Assembly (NCBI GenBank): GCA_009783415.1
Contig: WRHF01000003.1
Location: 1 to 35,649, forward strand
Reading direction: 5' to 3'
DNA: 35,649 nucleotides
Source of the DNA: Clostridiales bacterium
Lineage (GTDB): Bacteria > Bacillota > Dehalobacteriia > UBA4068
Below, in pieces: positions 18,336 to 27,508 of the stretch. A program made the translations under genes and the position numbers. Every line of letters starts with the position of its first letter. Position 1 is the stretch's first letter. The notes below the pieces were generated by a model, which was given only the letters and a program-made list of their open reading frames with translations, had not been told where the DNA came from and did no database searches.

Positions 18336-19268
18336 TTGACTATAGTGAAAAAATTTATTAGCAGGTATCAGCTTTTTCAACCCGGGGATAAATTGGTGCT
18401 GGCTGTTTCCGGTGGGATGGATTCTTTGGTGATGCTGGATATGCTTTGCTGCCTTGCTGATGAACTGGGCATTACTGAGATGAAAGTGGCTCATTTTGAT
18501 CATCATTTGCGTCCGGCAAGCGCTGAGGAAGGGGACTTTGCGGAGAAGGAGGCCGGGCGCCGGGGTTTGGCTTGTTGTCGCGGCGGAGCTGATATCGGGG
18601 CTTTATCCGGTAATCTGGAAGATAATGCCCGCCGGGCCCGTTATGCTTTTTTTCGGGAGGTTGCAGGCGATATGGGCAGGGCAAAAATTGTCACGGCTCA
18701 CCATGCCTTGGATCAGGCAGAAACAGTGCTGCTTCATCTGCTGCGGGGCAGCGGTACCGAAGGTCTTGCAGCCATCTCTCCCGCGGAAGGGGACTTGATC
18801 CGGCCTTTGCTTTGTCTTTCCCGGGAGGAAATTGAAATATACCAAAAGGAAGCCGGTATCGGTTTTTGCCGGGATGAAAGTAATTTTTCCCTGGAATTTC
18901 AGCGTAACCGCCTGCGTTTGGAGTTGATTCCAACTCTCCTAAAATATAATCCCAAAGTGATAAGCGCTCTTTGTGCCACGGCGGAAATTTGCCGGGCCGA
19001 TAATGAGTATCTAGCAGAGGAAGCAGCCTGCCTTTTCCCGGATCTATGGCATGATCAGGAGTTGAGACTGAATGACCAACCCTTGGCTTTGCGCCGGCGC
19101 TTACTTCGCCTGGCCTTTCGCCAAGCAGGAGGAGGTGAATTATCTTTTGCTCAAACCGAAGCAGTCTTGGCTCTCAAAGAGGGACAGCGCCTGGCCCTGC
19201 CGGGGAGGATTCAGGCATCTTATCGGATGGGGTCTTATTCTTTTTCTTCAACCCCAGTCAGGGATTGA
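18336..19268 (+). CDS. tilS: tRNA(Ile)-lysidine synthetase
   Basis: LVLAVSGGMDSLVMLDML, VAHFDHHLRPASAEE, TAHHALDQAETVLLHLLRGSGTEGL, IRPLLCLSREEIE, CRDESN; start may be TTG 18336 or GTG 18345. Confidence 0.93.
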   Translation: MTIVKKFISRYQLFQPGDKLVLAVSGGMDSLVMLDMLCCLADELGITEMKVAHFDHHLRPASAEEGDFAEKEAGRRGLACCRGGADIGALSGNLEDNARRARYAFFREVAGDMGRAKIVTAHHALDQAETVLLHLLRGSGTEGLAAISPAEGDLIRPLLCLSREEIEIYQKEAGIGFCRDESNFSLEFQRNRLRLELIPTLLKYNPKVISALCATAEICRADNEYLAEEAACLFPDLWHDQELRLNDQPLALRRRLLRLAFRQAGGGELSFAQTEAVLALKEGQRLALPGRIQASYRMGSYSFSSTPVRD

Positions 19269-19333
19269 TAGAATCCCTCATGATAAAAATAGTAACAAAT
19301 AGAAATTCAACCGGAGTATAGCATTCCGGCAAA

Positions 19334-19363
19334 AGAGGAGTACAATGTGCGGCCTCTTTTTTT
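19334..19363 (+). terminator. Intrinsic terminator after tilS
   Basis: AAAGAGG...CCTCTTTTTTTT. Confidence 0.65.
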
Positions 19364-19515
19364 TGCCTCTCCAATAAAAGCATTTAGACACAAATTTTCT
19401 GCATTTAAACTTATAATTTCCAAAAATAGGATATACTATGCTATAATAATTCTTGAGTTAAAAGACTTAATTAATATAATTTCTTAATTATGGAGATTAA
19501 ATAAAACAGTAAAGA

Positions 19516-20793
19516 GTGATTGCAATGCTTATTCTTTTTCTTATCGGTATTAGTTTTATACTGCTATTCGTTCTGGGTTTTCTTGATATGTATAAAAATC
19601 AAAATTACCTGGATAAAATTAGGATTCGCGTTAATGTTAACGGGATCAGAGGAAAATCTACTGCTACACGATTGATTTCAGCTATTTTTTCCGAAGCGGG
19701 CCTAAATACTATCGGGAAAACCACCGGAACTGCCGCCAGATTTATTATCCCGGCCGGTAAGCAGGAAATTCCTATTAAACGTCCTCCTGAGGGCCCGAAC
19801 ATAAAAGAGCAAATGAAAATTATCAAACGCGCCGCTTCTTTGGGAGCTGAAGCGCTTGTCTGCGAATGTATGGCTGTCAAGCCCGAATATCAGGACATCT
19901 ATACGAATCGCATGTTTAAGGCCAACGCGACGGTTATTGTAAACGTACTGGAAGATCATCTTGATATGATGGGCCCTTCTCTGGATGAGGTCGCCCTTGC
20001 CTTTTCCCGCACTATACCTCATAACGGTAAACTAGTAACAGTAAGAGATAAATACACTGAGTTTTTTACCGATATTGCTGAATCCAGAGGAACTCAGGTT
20101 TTTATCGCCGACTGTGATAAGATCCCGGAAGGCTATTTGGATAAATTTGACTATGTTTTGTTTCCGGATAATGTTGCGCTGGGTTTGGCCTGTGCGGAAG
20201 CCTTTGATATCGACCATGAAACCGCTCTAAGAGGAATGCTCAAGGCCCGGCCGGACCCTGGTGTTTTGAAAATAACTAAACTGGACGAGGAAATATGGGG
20301 CGGGGCTGTTTTTGCCAACGGATTTGCCGCAAACGAGCCGGCATCAACCCTTTTGATTTGGAAAAGGCTGAAAGAAAACCATTCCTTTTCCGGGGAAATT
20401 GTGGTGCTTTTTAATGGCAGGCCGGATCGGGTCGATAGAACAAAGCAATTCGTAAATGATTTTTTTCCCCATCTGGAAGGCGCATTTTTGATTGGGATGG
20501 GACAGGAAATACGGGATATTCAAAGAGCTTGGGAAAACGGGAAGTTTCCCGGGATTTCGGAATATTTGCATTGGGAAAATTACTCTGTTGATGAGCTTTT
20601 GGAGAACATAAAGCCGTTTATTAGAAATCGCCTGCTTTTTGGAGTGGGTAATATTCATGGGGACGGGGAAGGGTTTGTTGAGCGCTTGCTTGAACCTGGA
20701 GAATCTGTCCCTGAACAAGCCGAGGCCGTTTATAAAAAGGATCCGTGGGAAAGAAGCGAAGAAAAAGCAACTGCAAAACTTGCTTCAATATAA
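19516..20793 (+). CDS. pgsB: Poly-gamma-glutamate synthase PgsB/CapB
   Basis: RVNVNGIRGKSTATRLISAIFSEAGLNTIGKTTGTAARFI, VIVNVLEDHLDMMGPSLDEVA; followed by pgsC and pgsA. Confidence 0.93.
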   Translation: MIAMLILFLIGISFILLFVLGFLDMYKNQNYLDKIRIRVNVNGIRGKSTATRLISAIFSEAGLNTIGKTTGTAARFIIPAGKQEIPIKRPPEGPNIKEQMKIIKRAASLGAEALVCECMAVKPEYQDIYTNRMFKANATVIVNVLEDHLDMMGPSLDEVALAFSRTIPHNGKLVTVRDKYTEFFTDIAESRGTQVFIADCDKIPEGYLDKFDYVLFPDNVALGLACAEAFDIDHETALRGMLKARPDPGVLKITKLDEEIWGGAVFANGFAANEPASTLLIWKRLKENHSFSGEIVVLFNGRPDRVDRTKQFVNDFFPHLEGAFLIGMGQEIRDIQRAWENGKFPGISEYLHWENYSVDELLENIKPFIRNRLLFGVGNIHGDGEGFVERLLEPGESVPEQAEAVYKKDPWERSEEKATAKLASI

Positions 20794-20820
20794 TTTTTGA
20801 TTAGATAGGAAGGATTGATA

Positions 20821-21273
20821 ATGTATCTCAGTGATCTTTACATAGCGCTTTTAATAGGGCTTACAGTCAGTCTCTTAGCTTCGGAATTTTTCGGAGTACT
20901 TCCGGGGGGTATTATTGTTCCCGGGTATTTGGCTTTGGTTTGCGATACGCCCTCAGTGGTGTTACTGGCAATTTTGATAAGTATAATCACCTATTTTCTT
21001 GTCAAGTATCCCCTGGCAAAAGTAATGATTTTATATGGGCGTAGAAGATTTGTTGCTATCTTGATTATTGCGATCCTGATCAAGCTTGGGCTCGAGTTCT
21101 TTTTCCCGGTTCTGCCTTTTGCGGAGTTTGAGTTTAGGGGGATTGGTATTGTTGTGCCGGCGCTTATCGCCAACTGTTATTTCAGACAAGGTGTAAAGCT
21201 GACCTTAACTGCTACGACAGTTACAACTTTAGTTACGTTTGGTTTTGTTTCGGTTTTCTATTATCTCTTTTAA
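20821..21273 (+). CDS. pgsC: Poly-gamma-glutamate biosynthesis protein PgsC/CapC
   Basis: Small multi-TM protein MYLSDLYIALLIGLTVSLLASEFFGVLPGGIIVPGYLAL between pgsB and pgsA. Confidence 0.92.
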   Translation: MYLSDLYIALLIGLTVSLLASEFFGVLPGGIIVPGYLALVCDTPSVVLLAILISIITYFLVKYPLAKVMILYGRRRFVAILIIAILIKLGLEFFFPVLPFAEFEFRGIGIVVPALIANCYFRQGVKLTLTATTVTTLVTFGFVSVFYYLF

Positions 21274-21295
21274 GCTTTGTTTAGGAGGTTGCTTC

Positions 21296-22594
21296 ATGAA
21301 AGTGCAAAAAAATATCAGACATAAGAAAGCTTCCTTTTTGCCCGCAAAAAAGCCAAATAGCGACGATCATTTTTATGATTATTATTTTCCTGAAAATGAG
21401 CTTTCTTTGAACCTTAAAGAACGCGTCATGAAATACAAAGCCCGTCTTAAGCCCCTAAGCTGGCAGGCTTGCTGTATAAGCATAGCAATACTATTCGCCG
21501 TTTTGGTTGGAATCAATCATTATAGTCTTCGTCATGATCGCTGTCAAGAAAGCAGCTCTTTGCAGTCTTTGCTTGCACATTTCAAATCCGGCTCTAAAAT
21601 TGCTTTCAAAGGAGCATTTGTCGGGGATATTATTTTAGGAAGAAGCATCAGCCAAATCGGCAAACAATACGGATATGATTTTATTTTTAAGTATGCAAAA
21701 GATTATTTCACAGATTGCAATTATGTTCTCGGTAATTTTGAAAATCCTGTTTTAGAAGATAATAAACAGTATCATAAAGCTGCCGAAAAAGATATCCTAT
21801 TATCCTGCAGCAAAAACTCTTTGCCATCGCTAAAAAATGCCGGGTTTACACTTATGGGTATTGCAAATAATCACATGTTGGACTATGGGGAAGAGTCCTG
21901 TACCGACACTCTGAAAGCCTTTGATGAATCACCATTATCAATATATGTAGGTGCGGGAAAGAATTTAATGGAAGCGGCAAACGCTGTGGTTGAAGATTTT
22001 AACGGGCTAAATGTCTCAACAATAGCTTTAGCTGACAGCAGTATTTGCTTTTCTTATAATGCAGCACAAGATGATAAAACTGGAGTTTTTCTTACCAGCA
22101 ATAAAAGCCCGACTTACTTGGAGGCAACTGCGCTTGCAGCATCGTCATCAGATTTTGTGATTGTTTTTATCCATTGGGGTCGTGAATATACTTCAACAGT
22201 CTCTCAAAGGCAGAGAGATATTGGAAGAGAACTGATAGATGCCGGGGCAGATATTGTTGTAGGCTCTCATTCCCATACTCTTCAGCCTGTTGAAATATAT
22301 AGGGATGGTATAATTTTTTATAGTTTAGGTAATTTTGTTTTTGATCAGGGATGGAGCAGGACAAAGGATTCGTGCCTGCTCAGGTTTGCTTTGAGCTTGG
22401 ATGGGGAAAGGGTTTTTGAGGCTGTTCCAATGAGAATTGAAAATGCGCAGCCAGCCGAAACAAAAAACCCGGTTTTTACGAAGAGGATTTTTCGTACTTT
22501 GTCAAAGTATTTAGAAAAATCCAGTTATAAAATAGAAAATAATAGGCTCTATATTTACCCTCCGATTTTTAAAGAACCTGGCAGGATGCATTGA
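21296..22594 (+). CDS. pgsA: PgsA/CapA family poly-gamma-glutamate synthesis protein (metallophosphatase-like)
   Basis: FVGDIILGRSISQ, NFENPVLEDN, GIANNHMLDYGEE, IVFIHWGREYT, DAGADIVVGSHSHTLQPVEIYRDGIIFYSLGNFVFDQ; aggaggttgcttc before ATG 21296. Confidence 0.9.
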   Translation: MKVQKNIRHKKASFLPAKKPNSDDHFYDYYFPENELSLNLKERVMKYKARLKPLSWQACCISIAILFAVLVGINHYSLRHDRCQESSSLQSLLAHFKSGSKIAFKGAFVGDIILGRSISQIGKQYGYDFIFKYAKDYFTDCNYVLGNFENPVLEDNKQYHKAAEKDILLSCSKNSLPSLKNAGFTLMGIANNHMLDYGEESCTDTLKAFDESPLSIYVGAGKNLMEAANAVVEDFNGLNVSTIALADSSICFSYNAAQDDKTGVFLTSNKSPTYLEATALAASSSDFVIVFIHWGREYTSTVSQRQRDIGRELIDAGADIVVGSHSHTLQPVEIYRDGIIFYSLGNFVFDQGWSRTKDSCLLRFALSLDGERVFEAVPMRIENAQPAETKNPVFTKRIFRTLSKYLEKSSYKIENNRLYIYPPIFKEPGRMH

Positions 22595-22619
22595 CAGATT
22601 CCATAAAAATGTTTATAAT
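22591..22619 (+). promoter_or_regulatory. Consensus sigma-A promoter TTGACA-17-TATAAT
   Basis: ttgaca 22591-22596, 17-bp spacer, tataat 22614-22619; -35 overlaps the pgsA stop codon. Confidence 0.8.
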
Positions 22620-22692
22620 CTAAAAAGAGTCCGGTCATGAAGGCTGGGAATACAGCTTATAATTGATTATCTTTTTACACTTCAAACATATT

Positions 22693-22734
22693 AAGCCAAG
22701 AAGGCTTTCACCTGGAAAGTCTTTTTGGCTTTTT
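22693..22734 (+). terminator. Leader terminator upstream of cbiM (attenuator candidate)
   Basis: AAGCCAAGAAGGCTTTC-ACCTG-GAAAGTCTTTTTGGCTT: 17-bp stem with two G-U pairs, followed by TTT. Confidence 0.7.
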
Positions 22735-22758
22735 AGTTTCTGTAAAGGAGTTGATCTT

Positions 22759-23652
22759 ATGCATATGGCTGATGCTTTACTATCTTTTCCGGTGGCTGGG
22801 GTTATGCTGACTGTTAGCGGTGCTTCTTTAGTTATTGCCGGGAAGAAATCCGCTTATTTGGGAGAAGAAAAAATTCCCCTCTTGGGGGTGATGGGAGCTT
22901 TTGTCTTTGCCGCCCAAATGGTAAATTTTACCATCCCTGGGACGGGCGCCAGCGGACATATCGGCGGCGGCATTTTACTGGCTGCCCTTTTGGGGCCTGC
23001 TCCGGCTCTTTTGGTAATGGCGGCTGTGCTTTTGATCCAATGCCTCTTTTTTGCCGACGGAGGTTTGTTGGCTTATGGCTGCAATCTCTTCAATCTGGGG
23101 ATTTGCTCTTCTGCGCTGGCTTATTACTTAGTATACCGGCCTTTGGCAGGCAATCCTAAGCGGCTGAGCCTGGCCGCCATACTCTCTGCGGTGGTTGGCT
23201 TGCAGCTGGGTTCTTTGGCTTTGGTTGGGCAGGTTTGTCTTTCCGGGATGACCAAACTGCCTTTTGGGGCCTTTGCTGCCTTAATGCAGCCAATTCATCT
23301 GCTGATAGGCTTGGCGGAGGGCTTGATTACAGCCGGGGTATTGATTTTTATCCGGCGGGTCCGTCCGGAGCTCCTCTATAGCAGGGAAAAACATAGTTTT
23401 GCCTGGAAAAAGCCGGCAGTTGTTATTCTGGTTATTGCCGTACTTTTGGCCGGAGGCTTGTCTATCCTGGCCTCGGCTCAGCCGGATGGCTTGGAATGGG
23501 CTTTGGAAAAATTAGGTTTTCAGCCCGGTGAGGATGATGCTTATGGCAGCCCTTCTCTGAATCTGTTGGGCAGCGGAGTTGTTCTGATTTTCCTGACTGT
23601 GCCGGGCTATCTGCTTTGGCGGCTCAAAAAACGCCCCCGGGGTGAAAATTAA
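22759..23652 (+). CDS. cbiM: Cobalt/nickel ECF transporter substrate-binding component CbiM with C-terminal CbiN-like segment
   Basis: MHMADALLSFPVAGVMLTVSGA, FTIPGTGASGHIGGGILLAALLGP; C-terminal PDGLEWALEK...GSGVVLIFLTVPGYLLW; RBS aaaggag before ATG 22759. Confidence 0.9.
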   Translation: MHMADALLSFPVAGVMLTVSGASLVIAGKKSAYLGEEKIPLLGVMGAFVFAAQMVNFTIPGTGASGHIGGGILLAALLGPAPALLVMAAVLLIQCLFFADGGLLAYGCNLFNLGICSSALAYYLVYRPLAGNPKRLSLAAILSAVVGLQLGSLALVGQVCLSGMTKLPFGAFAALMQPIHLLIGLAEGLITAGVLIFIRRVRPELLYSREKHSFAWKKPAVVILVIAVLLAGGLSILASAQPDGLEWALEKLGFQPGEDDAYGSPSLNLLGSGVVLIFLTVPGYLLWRLKKRPRGEN

Positions 23653-24419
23653 TGGCCGGCCTTCAAAAGCAGGCAGCCGGCCTTTATCAACTGGAGCAGC
23701 TGGCTTTGGCCGATTCACCCTTGCATCGTCTTCATCCTCTAGCTAAGCTGCTTTCTACTCTGGTTTACTTGGTTGCGGTTATTTCCAGACCTCCCGGTGA
23801 GATCTTAACTCTTTTGCCCTTTGCCCTTTTCCCCGGCCTGTTGCTGGCTTTTTCCCGAATTTCTCCCAAGTATATCCTGGGGCGGGCGGTCCTGGTTTTG
23901 CCTTTTCCTCTTTTGGCCGGTCTGGGAAATCTATTTATTCTGAAGGATCCCGTCTATTATCTGGGTCTATTTGCGGTCAGTCAGGGAATGCTTTTTTTAC
24001 TTTCCTTGCTGCTAAAAGCCCTGTTTACCGTTTCCTCCCTGATTTTACTGATTGCCTGTACCAGCCTGCGGGATTTGGGCGGGCAATTACTGCGCCTGAA
24101 AATACCCAAGGCTTTTTGCCTGCAGCTATTTTTGACCTACCGCTACCTTTCCCTGCTTCTTTTGGAAGCAGGCGCTATGTTTCAAGCCTATCTATTGCGG
24201 GCCCCGGGCCAAAAGGGGATCAAAATCAAGGATATGGGCAGTTTTTTAGGGGCTTTGCTGCTGCGAAGCTTTGAACGGGCCAATCGCATTTATCAAGCTA
24301 TGCAATGCCGGGGTTTTGCCGATTTTGCCCCAAAGGGTTCAAACCGCAAATTGATCTTGGCGGATTGGATTTATCTGCTGGGTGTGTTTGGGGCTGCGGC
24401 GGGACTTGTTTTTTTGTAG
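23652..24419 (+). CDS. cbiQ: ECF transporter transmembrane component CbiQ
   Basis: SPLHRLHPLAKLLSTLVYLVAV, ...TYRYLSLLLLEAGAM, AMQCRGF; overlaps the cbiM stop (TAATG). Confidence 0.9.
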   Translation: MAGLQKQAAGLYQLEQLALADSPLHRLHPLAKLLSTLVYLVAVISRPPGEILTLLPFALFPGLLLAFSRISPKYILGRAVLVLPFPLLAGLGNLFILKDPVYYLGLFAVSQGMLFLLSLLLKALFTVSSLILLIACTSLRDLGGQLLRLKIPKAFCLQLFLTYRYLSLLLLEAGAMFQAYLLRAPGQKGIKIKDMGSFLGALLLRSFERANRIYQAMQCRGFADFAPKGSNRKLILADWIYLLGVFGAAAGLVFL

Positions 24420-24510
24420 AGTGGAGTGTGGAGTGTGGAGTGTGTAGAGTGGAGTGTGGAGTGTGGAGAGTGAAGGGTGGAGAGTGAAGTGTTAAGAGTG
24501 GAGAGTGGAG
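24420..24510. repeat. Heptad array of 13 consecutive 7-mers (TGTGGAG/AGTGGAG variants) starting directly after the cbiQ stop codon
   Basis: agtggag tgtggag tgtggag tgtgtag agtggag tgtggag tgtggag agtgaag ggtggag agtgaag tgttaag agtggag agtggag. Confidence 0.95.
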
Positions 24511-24520
24511 TTTGTTTGTT

Positions 24521-25594
24521 TTAGGTGATTTCGAATATATTGCTGTATACCCACAGTGCTGGATATACTAGGCTTAAGTCATTGATTCCCATTTGGAAAA
24601 CTCTGCCTGTCATCCAGAGATTAGAGGCATAATTACTGTTATTTCCCGGAGAACGCAACCATATTCCGTAATAGCCTGCAACATCAGGAGAGAACGCTAT
24701 TTTGGCAAAATTACTTTGGGCAATTGTATTGCTCGGCGTATTTACACCGCCGTCCCATGCATATTCAAGAGAAATGAAATTGGCGGCTTCACCATAACTC
24801 AAAGCGAATGCTACATCATAACCTACGCCATCATGCTGATCGACCGGTTTGCTGATCCCATTATTTATTCCTGCCGGAACAGGACCGGAACCGATTGCCG
24901 AAAGCGCGGTGTTCTGTACGGTGTAGTCACGCAGGACTGCATCAGCAGGCAAGTTGTCTGCCGCCGCAGGAGCTATTCCTCTGAACCATTCATTGATTTT
25001 ATTGCGCAGGTAGGAAGGCGCGTAATTATTATTGATTCCGAAGATGACTCTTTGCCAAAAAGGATCACCATAATCGTTTGCTTGGGTGTATGTGTTAATA
25101 AAGTTTTTGCGTATGATCAGAGAAAAATCGCCGTTTCGGGCGATTTCGATCCAGTCAGAAGAGTCGCCTACCTTGCCGCCTTCGAGAGTCTCTCCATCCA
25201 CACCAATAGTTGTGCCATCTTCTTCGCCTCCGCCTCCGTTACCTCCGTTACCGCCGTTATTGCCGTTGCCGTTATTGGCGGAGTCATTCGCTGTCTTAAA
25301 ATAGGCATTCAAGGCAGTAGACATCTTCGCAAACAAAAATATCTGATTCAGGGATATCTTTTCCAGCATATCCTTTACACTTTCATTTACTTCGATTATT
25401 TCAGCGATAGAAGAGGGTTGTACAGCGTTGTTTGCTCCTTCAAGAGTTCCTAAAACATATTGGATTTTCTCACCCTCTGCGTTGATAATATGACTAAGCC
25501 CAAGTTCTTCCATCGCAATGGAAGTAAGGATTTGGGATAGCGAATCTTCTATTTCATAACTTTCCGATCTTGGCGGAAATTTTGCCATTGACAT
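24521..25594 (-). CDS. Putative spore-surface/exosporium-type protein: conserved N-terminal motif, Asn/Gly linker, DUF6273-like/C-type-lectin-like C-terminus
   Basis: N-terminus DSLSQILTSIAMEELGLSHIINAEGEKIQYVLGTLEG; linker NNGNGNNGGNGGNGGGG; C-terminus YYGIWLRSPGNNSNYASNLWMTGRVFQM..VYPALWV. Confidence 0.55.
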   Translation of the reverse strand: MSMAKFPPRSESYEIEDSLSQILTSIAMEELGLSHIINAEGEKIQYVLGTLEGANNAVQPSSIAEIIEVNESVKDMLEKISLNQIFLFAKMSTALNAYFKTANDSANNGNGNNGGNGGNGGGGEEDGTTIGVDGETLEGGKVGDSSDWIEIARNGDFSLIIRKNFINTYTQANDYGDPFWQRVIFGINNNYAPSYLRNKINEWFRGIAPAAADNLPADAVLRDYTVQNTALSAIGSGPVPAGINNGISKPVDQHDGVGYDVAFALSYGEAANFISLEYAWDGGVNTPSNTIAQSNFAKIAFSPDVAGYYGIWLRSPGNNSNYASNLWMTGRVFQMGINDLSLVYPALWVYSNIFEIT

Positions 25595-25769
25595 AGTATG
25601 TCCTCCTTAAGTTTTTAGAGGCGTCCTTAGAGTACATATTATGAATTGATCGGACAAAATGTTACAAGCCTTTGGATTCGCAATGGTATAAGACAACCCG
25701 CTACCAGTTAGGAACTTACTCCCGAAATTCTGCGTAAAATAGCAAAATTTTCGTGCCGCCATATTCCTA

Positions 25770-25800
25770 CTCAAAACACAACACTCAAAACTCAACACTC
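25770..25800. repeat. Heptad array CTCAAAA/CTCAACA x4
   Basis: ctcaaaa cacaaca ctcaaaa ctcaaca ctc. Confidence 0.75.
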
Positions 25801-25813
25801 CGGCTTGTCCGGG

Positions 25814-27469
25814 TCAAGGCTTGTCCACAAGTGCAGCGGCATTATTAACAAGCAGGGTGCGGACTGCATTTATATCTGTTTGGTTGAAATTCAAGGGGTG
25901 TTTTGAATTATTAATGGCATAGGCGGCGGCTATCCCGGCGGCATCCCCCAGTACGCAAAGATTGGGAATGACCCGGATCTCCGACCAGCCCAGGGCGGAT
26001 ACTCCTGCTGCGTATCCGGGCAGGAGCAGATTTGCTACATAATTGGTCGTCAATGCCTTATAGGGTACATAAACAGGGTGGTCGGGTTTGCTTGAGCCTA
26101 TTCCGACCGCATCTTGTCTCAATTTTTCCGTAACCTCATGGCTCCAGATATAATTGCCGCAGTTATCCAGTAAATCCTGGTGCTTATAGGCGTTGATATC
26201 CAAATAATAATAATTGAGGCCTATCCTTGCCGGATGCATTTCCTGGTCAGCGCCGGGTGTGATACTTGATCCGGCATTGCGGCAGGCATCTGTTGTCAGC
26301 TCATAATTTGAATTCTCCGTATCATTTCCCCTGATAGCGGAGTTTTTTGCCATATGTACGGTTTCGCGGATATACATTACCTGCCCGGTTAAAGGATAAT
26401 TGTTTTCCATGACAAATTGAACATTATTGAATCCGTCAAACTGGCGCAGAGCCTGCAAAAACTCGGCGGCATTGTTTTTAAGGAAATTTCTTGCCTCCAC
26501 CCAGGCCCTGTCCACGGTTTTGTAATCAGCTCGCATATCGGCGGGGAAGAGGGTTGTTTCCCGGGCGCGCTCATTGGGCCGGACATCCACGTTAAATACC
26601 AGGAAGGCATTGATCCACCATTGGTCTGTGTCCGGGCCGTTCCTTGCGGCATTCAATGGTTTGAGGGCATAACCTTGGGGCCTGTACTTATTATTAAAAT
26701 TTAAAATTACGGAATTATTTCTATATGCCTGATATCCGCCATAGGCGCCATTGAATTGGCCGGCCGGGTCCTCGGTAAAATCCATATATTTCCATTTATT
26801 GCCATCCGGCGTTTTTGTTTCAACACCTTTTACCATAAACATCAAAGTAGCAGCTTGCTGGCGGGCTTTGCCTGCCGGGCCTTTTTCATCATCATCCAAA
26901 AGCTCCGCCGGCCAATCATGGCGCCCGCTGGTTCCCGCAAAATTAACAAGCCGGGCCAATCTGCCGTCATCGGAGGCATCAATAAATACACTCCCGGCAA
27001 CCGTCCTTCTGGTAGAGACATCCTTCCAACGGACATAGCCGCTGAGAGGATCCCTTTCGATGCCGCGCACGGTAACGGATGTCAAACGGTAGGGACTTGA
27101 TGCTACGGTAAAGCTTTCGATATCCTGGGCGTATAGGGGATAGATCTTTGTAGGGTAATTTTCAATACCGGCTTTGAGTAGGGCTGCCATGGCTTCTGTA
27201 TTATAAAATAATCCCTGTTGGGATCGCCACCAATTAAAGGTACCGCGGGTGGCATATTGCCCGGATTTGGGCGGGTATCCCTTGACATCAAAATAATTCT
27301 GCCCCCCGGCTGTCCCGATCCCTCCCAGCATAGGTTCGATCCCGTCCGCCATTTTACTGACATCCGGCACTATCAGACCTACCGTTTTACCCGAACCAAT
27401 ATTAGCAGCCGCTTTAGCAGCCGCTGCAACCCCGGCAAATGTCCCGCCATAGATCACAATATCAGCCAT
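25814..27469 (-). CDS. FAD-dependent oxidoreductase (PF12831-like)
   Basis: N-terminal DIVIYGGTFAGVAAAAKAA dinucleotide-binding motif; C-terminal VIPNLCVLGDAAGIAAAYAI. Confidence 0.8.
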   Translation of the reverse strand: MADIVIYGGTFAGVAAAAKAAANIGSGKTVGLIVPDVSKMADGIEPMLGGIGTAGGQNYFDVKGYPPKSGQYATRGTFNWWRSQQGLFYNTEAMAALLKAGIENYPTKIYPLYAQDIESFTVASSPYRLTSVTVRGIERDPLSGYVRWKDVSTRRTVAGSVFIDASDDGRLARLVNFAGTSGRHDWPAELLDDDEKGPAGKARQQAATLMFMVKGVETKTPDGNKWKYMDFTEDPAGQFNGAYGGYQAYRNNSVILNFNNKYRPQGYALKPLNAARNGPDTDQWWINAFLVFNVDVRPNERARETTLFPADMRADYKTVDRAWVEARNFLKNNAAEFLQALRQFDGFNNVQFVMENNYPLTGQVMYIRETVHMAKNSAIRGNDTENSNYELTTDACRNAGSSITPGADQEMHPARIGLNYYYLDINAYKHQDLLDNCGNYIWSHEVTEKLRQDAVGIGSSKPDHPVYVPYKALTTNYVANLLLPGYAAGVSALGWSEIRVIPNLCVLGDAAGIAAAYAINNSKHPLNFNQTDINAVRTLLVNNAAALVDKP

Positions 27470-27508
27470 TTTTACACCTCCATCTTATCAATTCGCAATT
27501 ATGGCCAT

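Noticed and set aside
22663-22758. N-terminal extension of CbiM in the ORF track
   Set aside because: Would translate through the terminator; the ATG at 22759 has a good RBS and matches the conserved MHMADALL start.
22600-22760. Canonical cobalamin riboswitch upstream of cbiM
   Set aside because: I could not see the conserved B12-box-type core; kept only as an uncharacterised leader/attenuator.
24420-24510. CRISPR array at the tandem repeats
   Set aside because: Units are 7 bp with no spacers, and no cas genes are visible in the window.
24593-25453. 286-aa plus-strand ORF opposite the spore-surface-like gene
   Set aside because: Antisense to a better-supported CDS with recognisable N- and C-terminal motifs.
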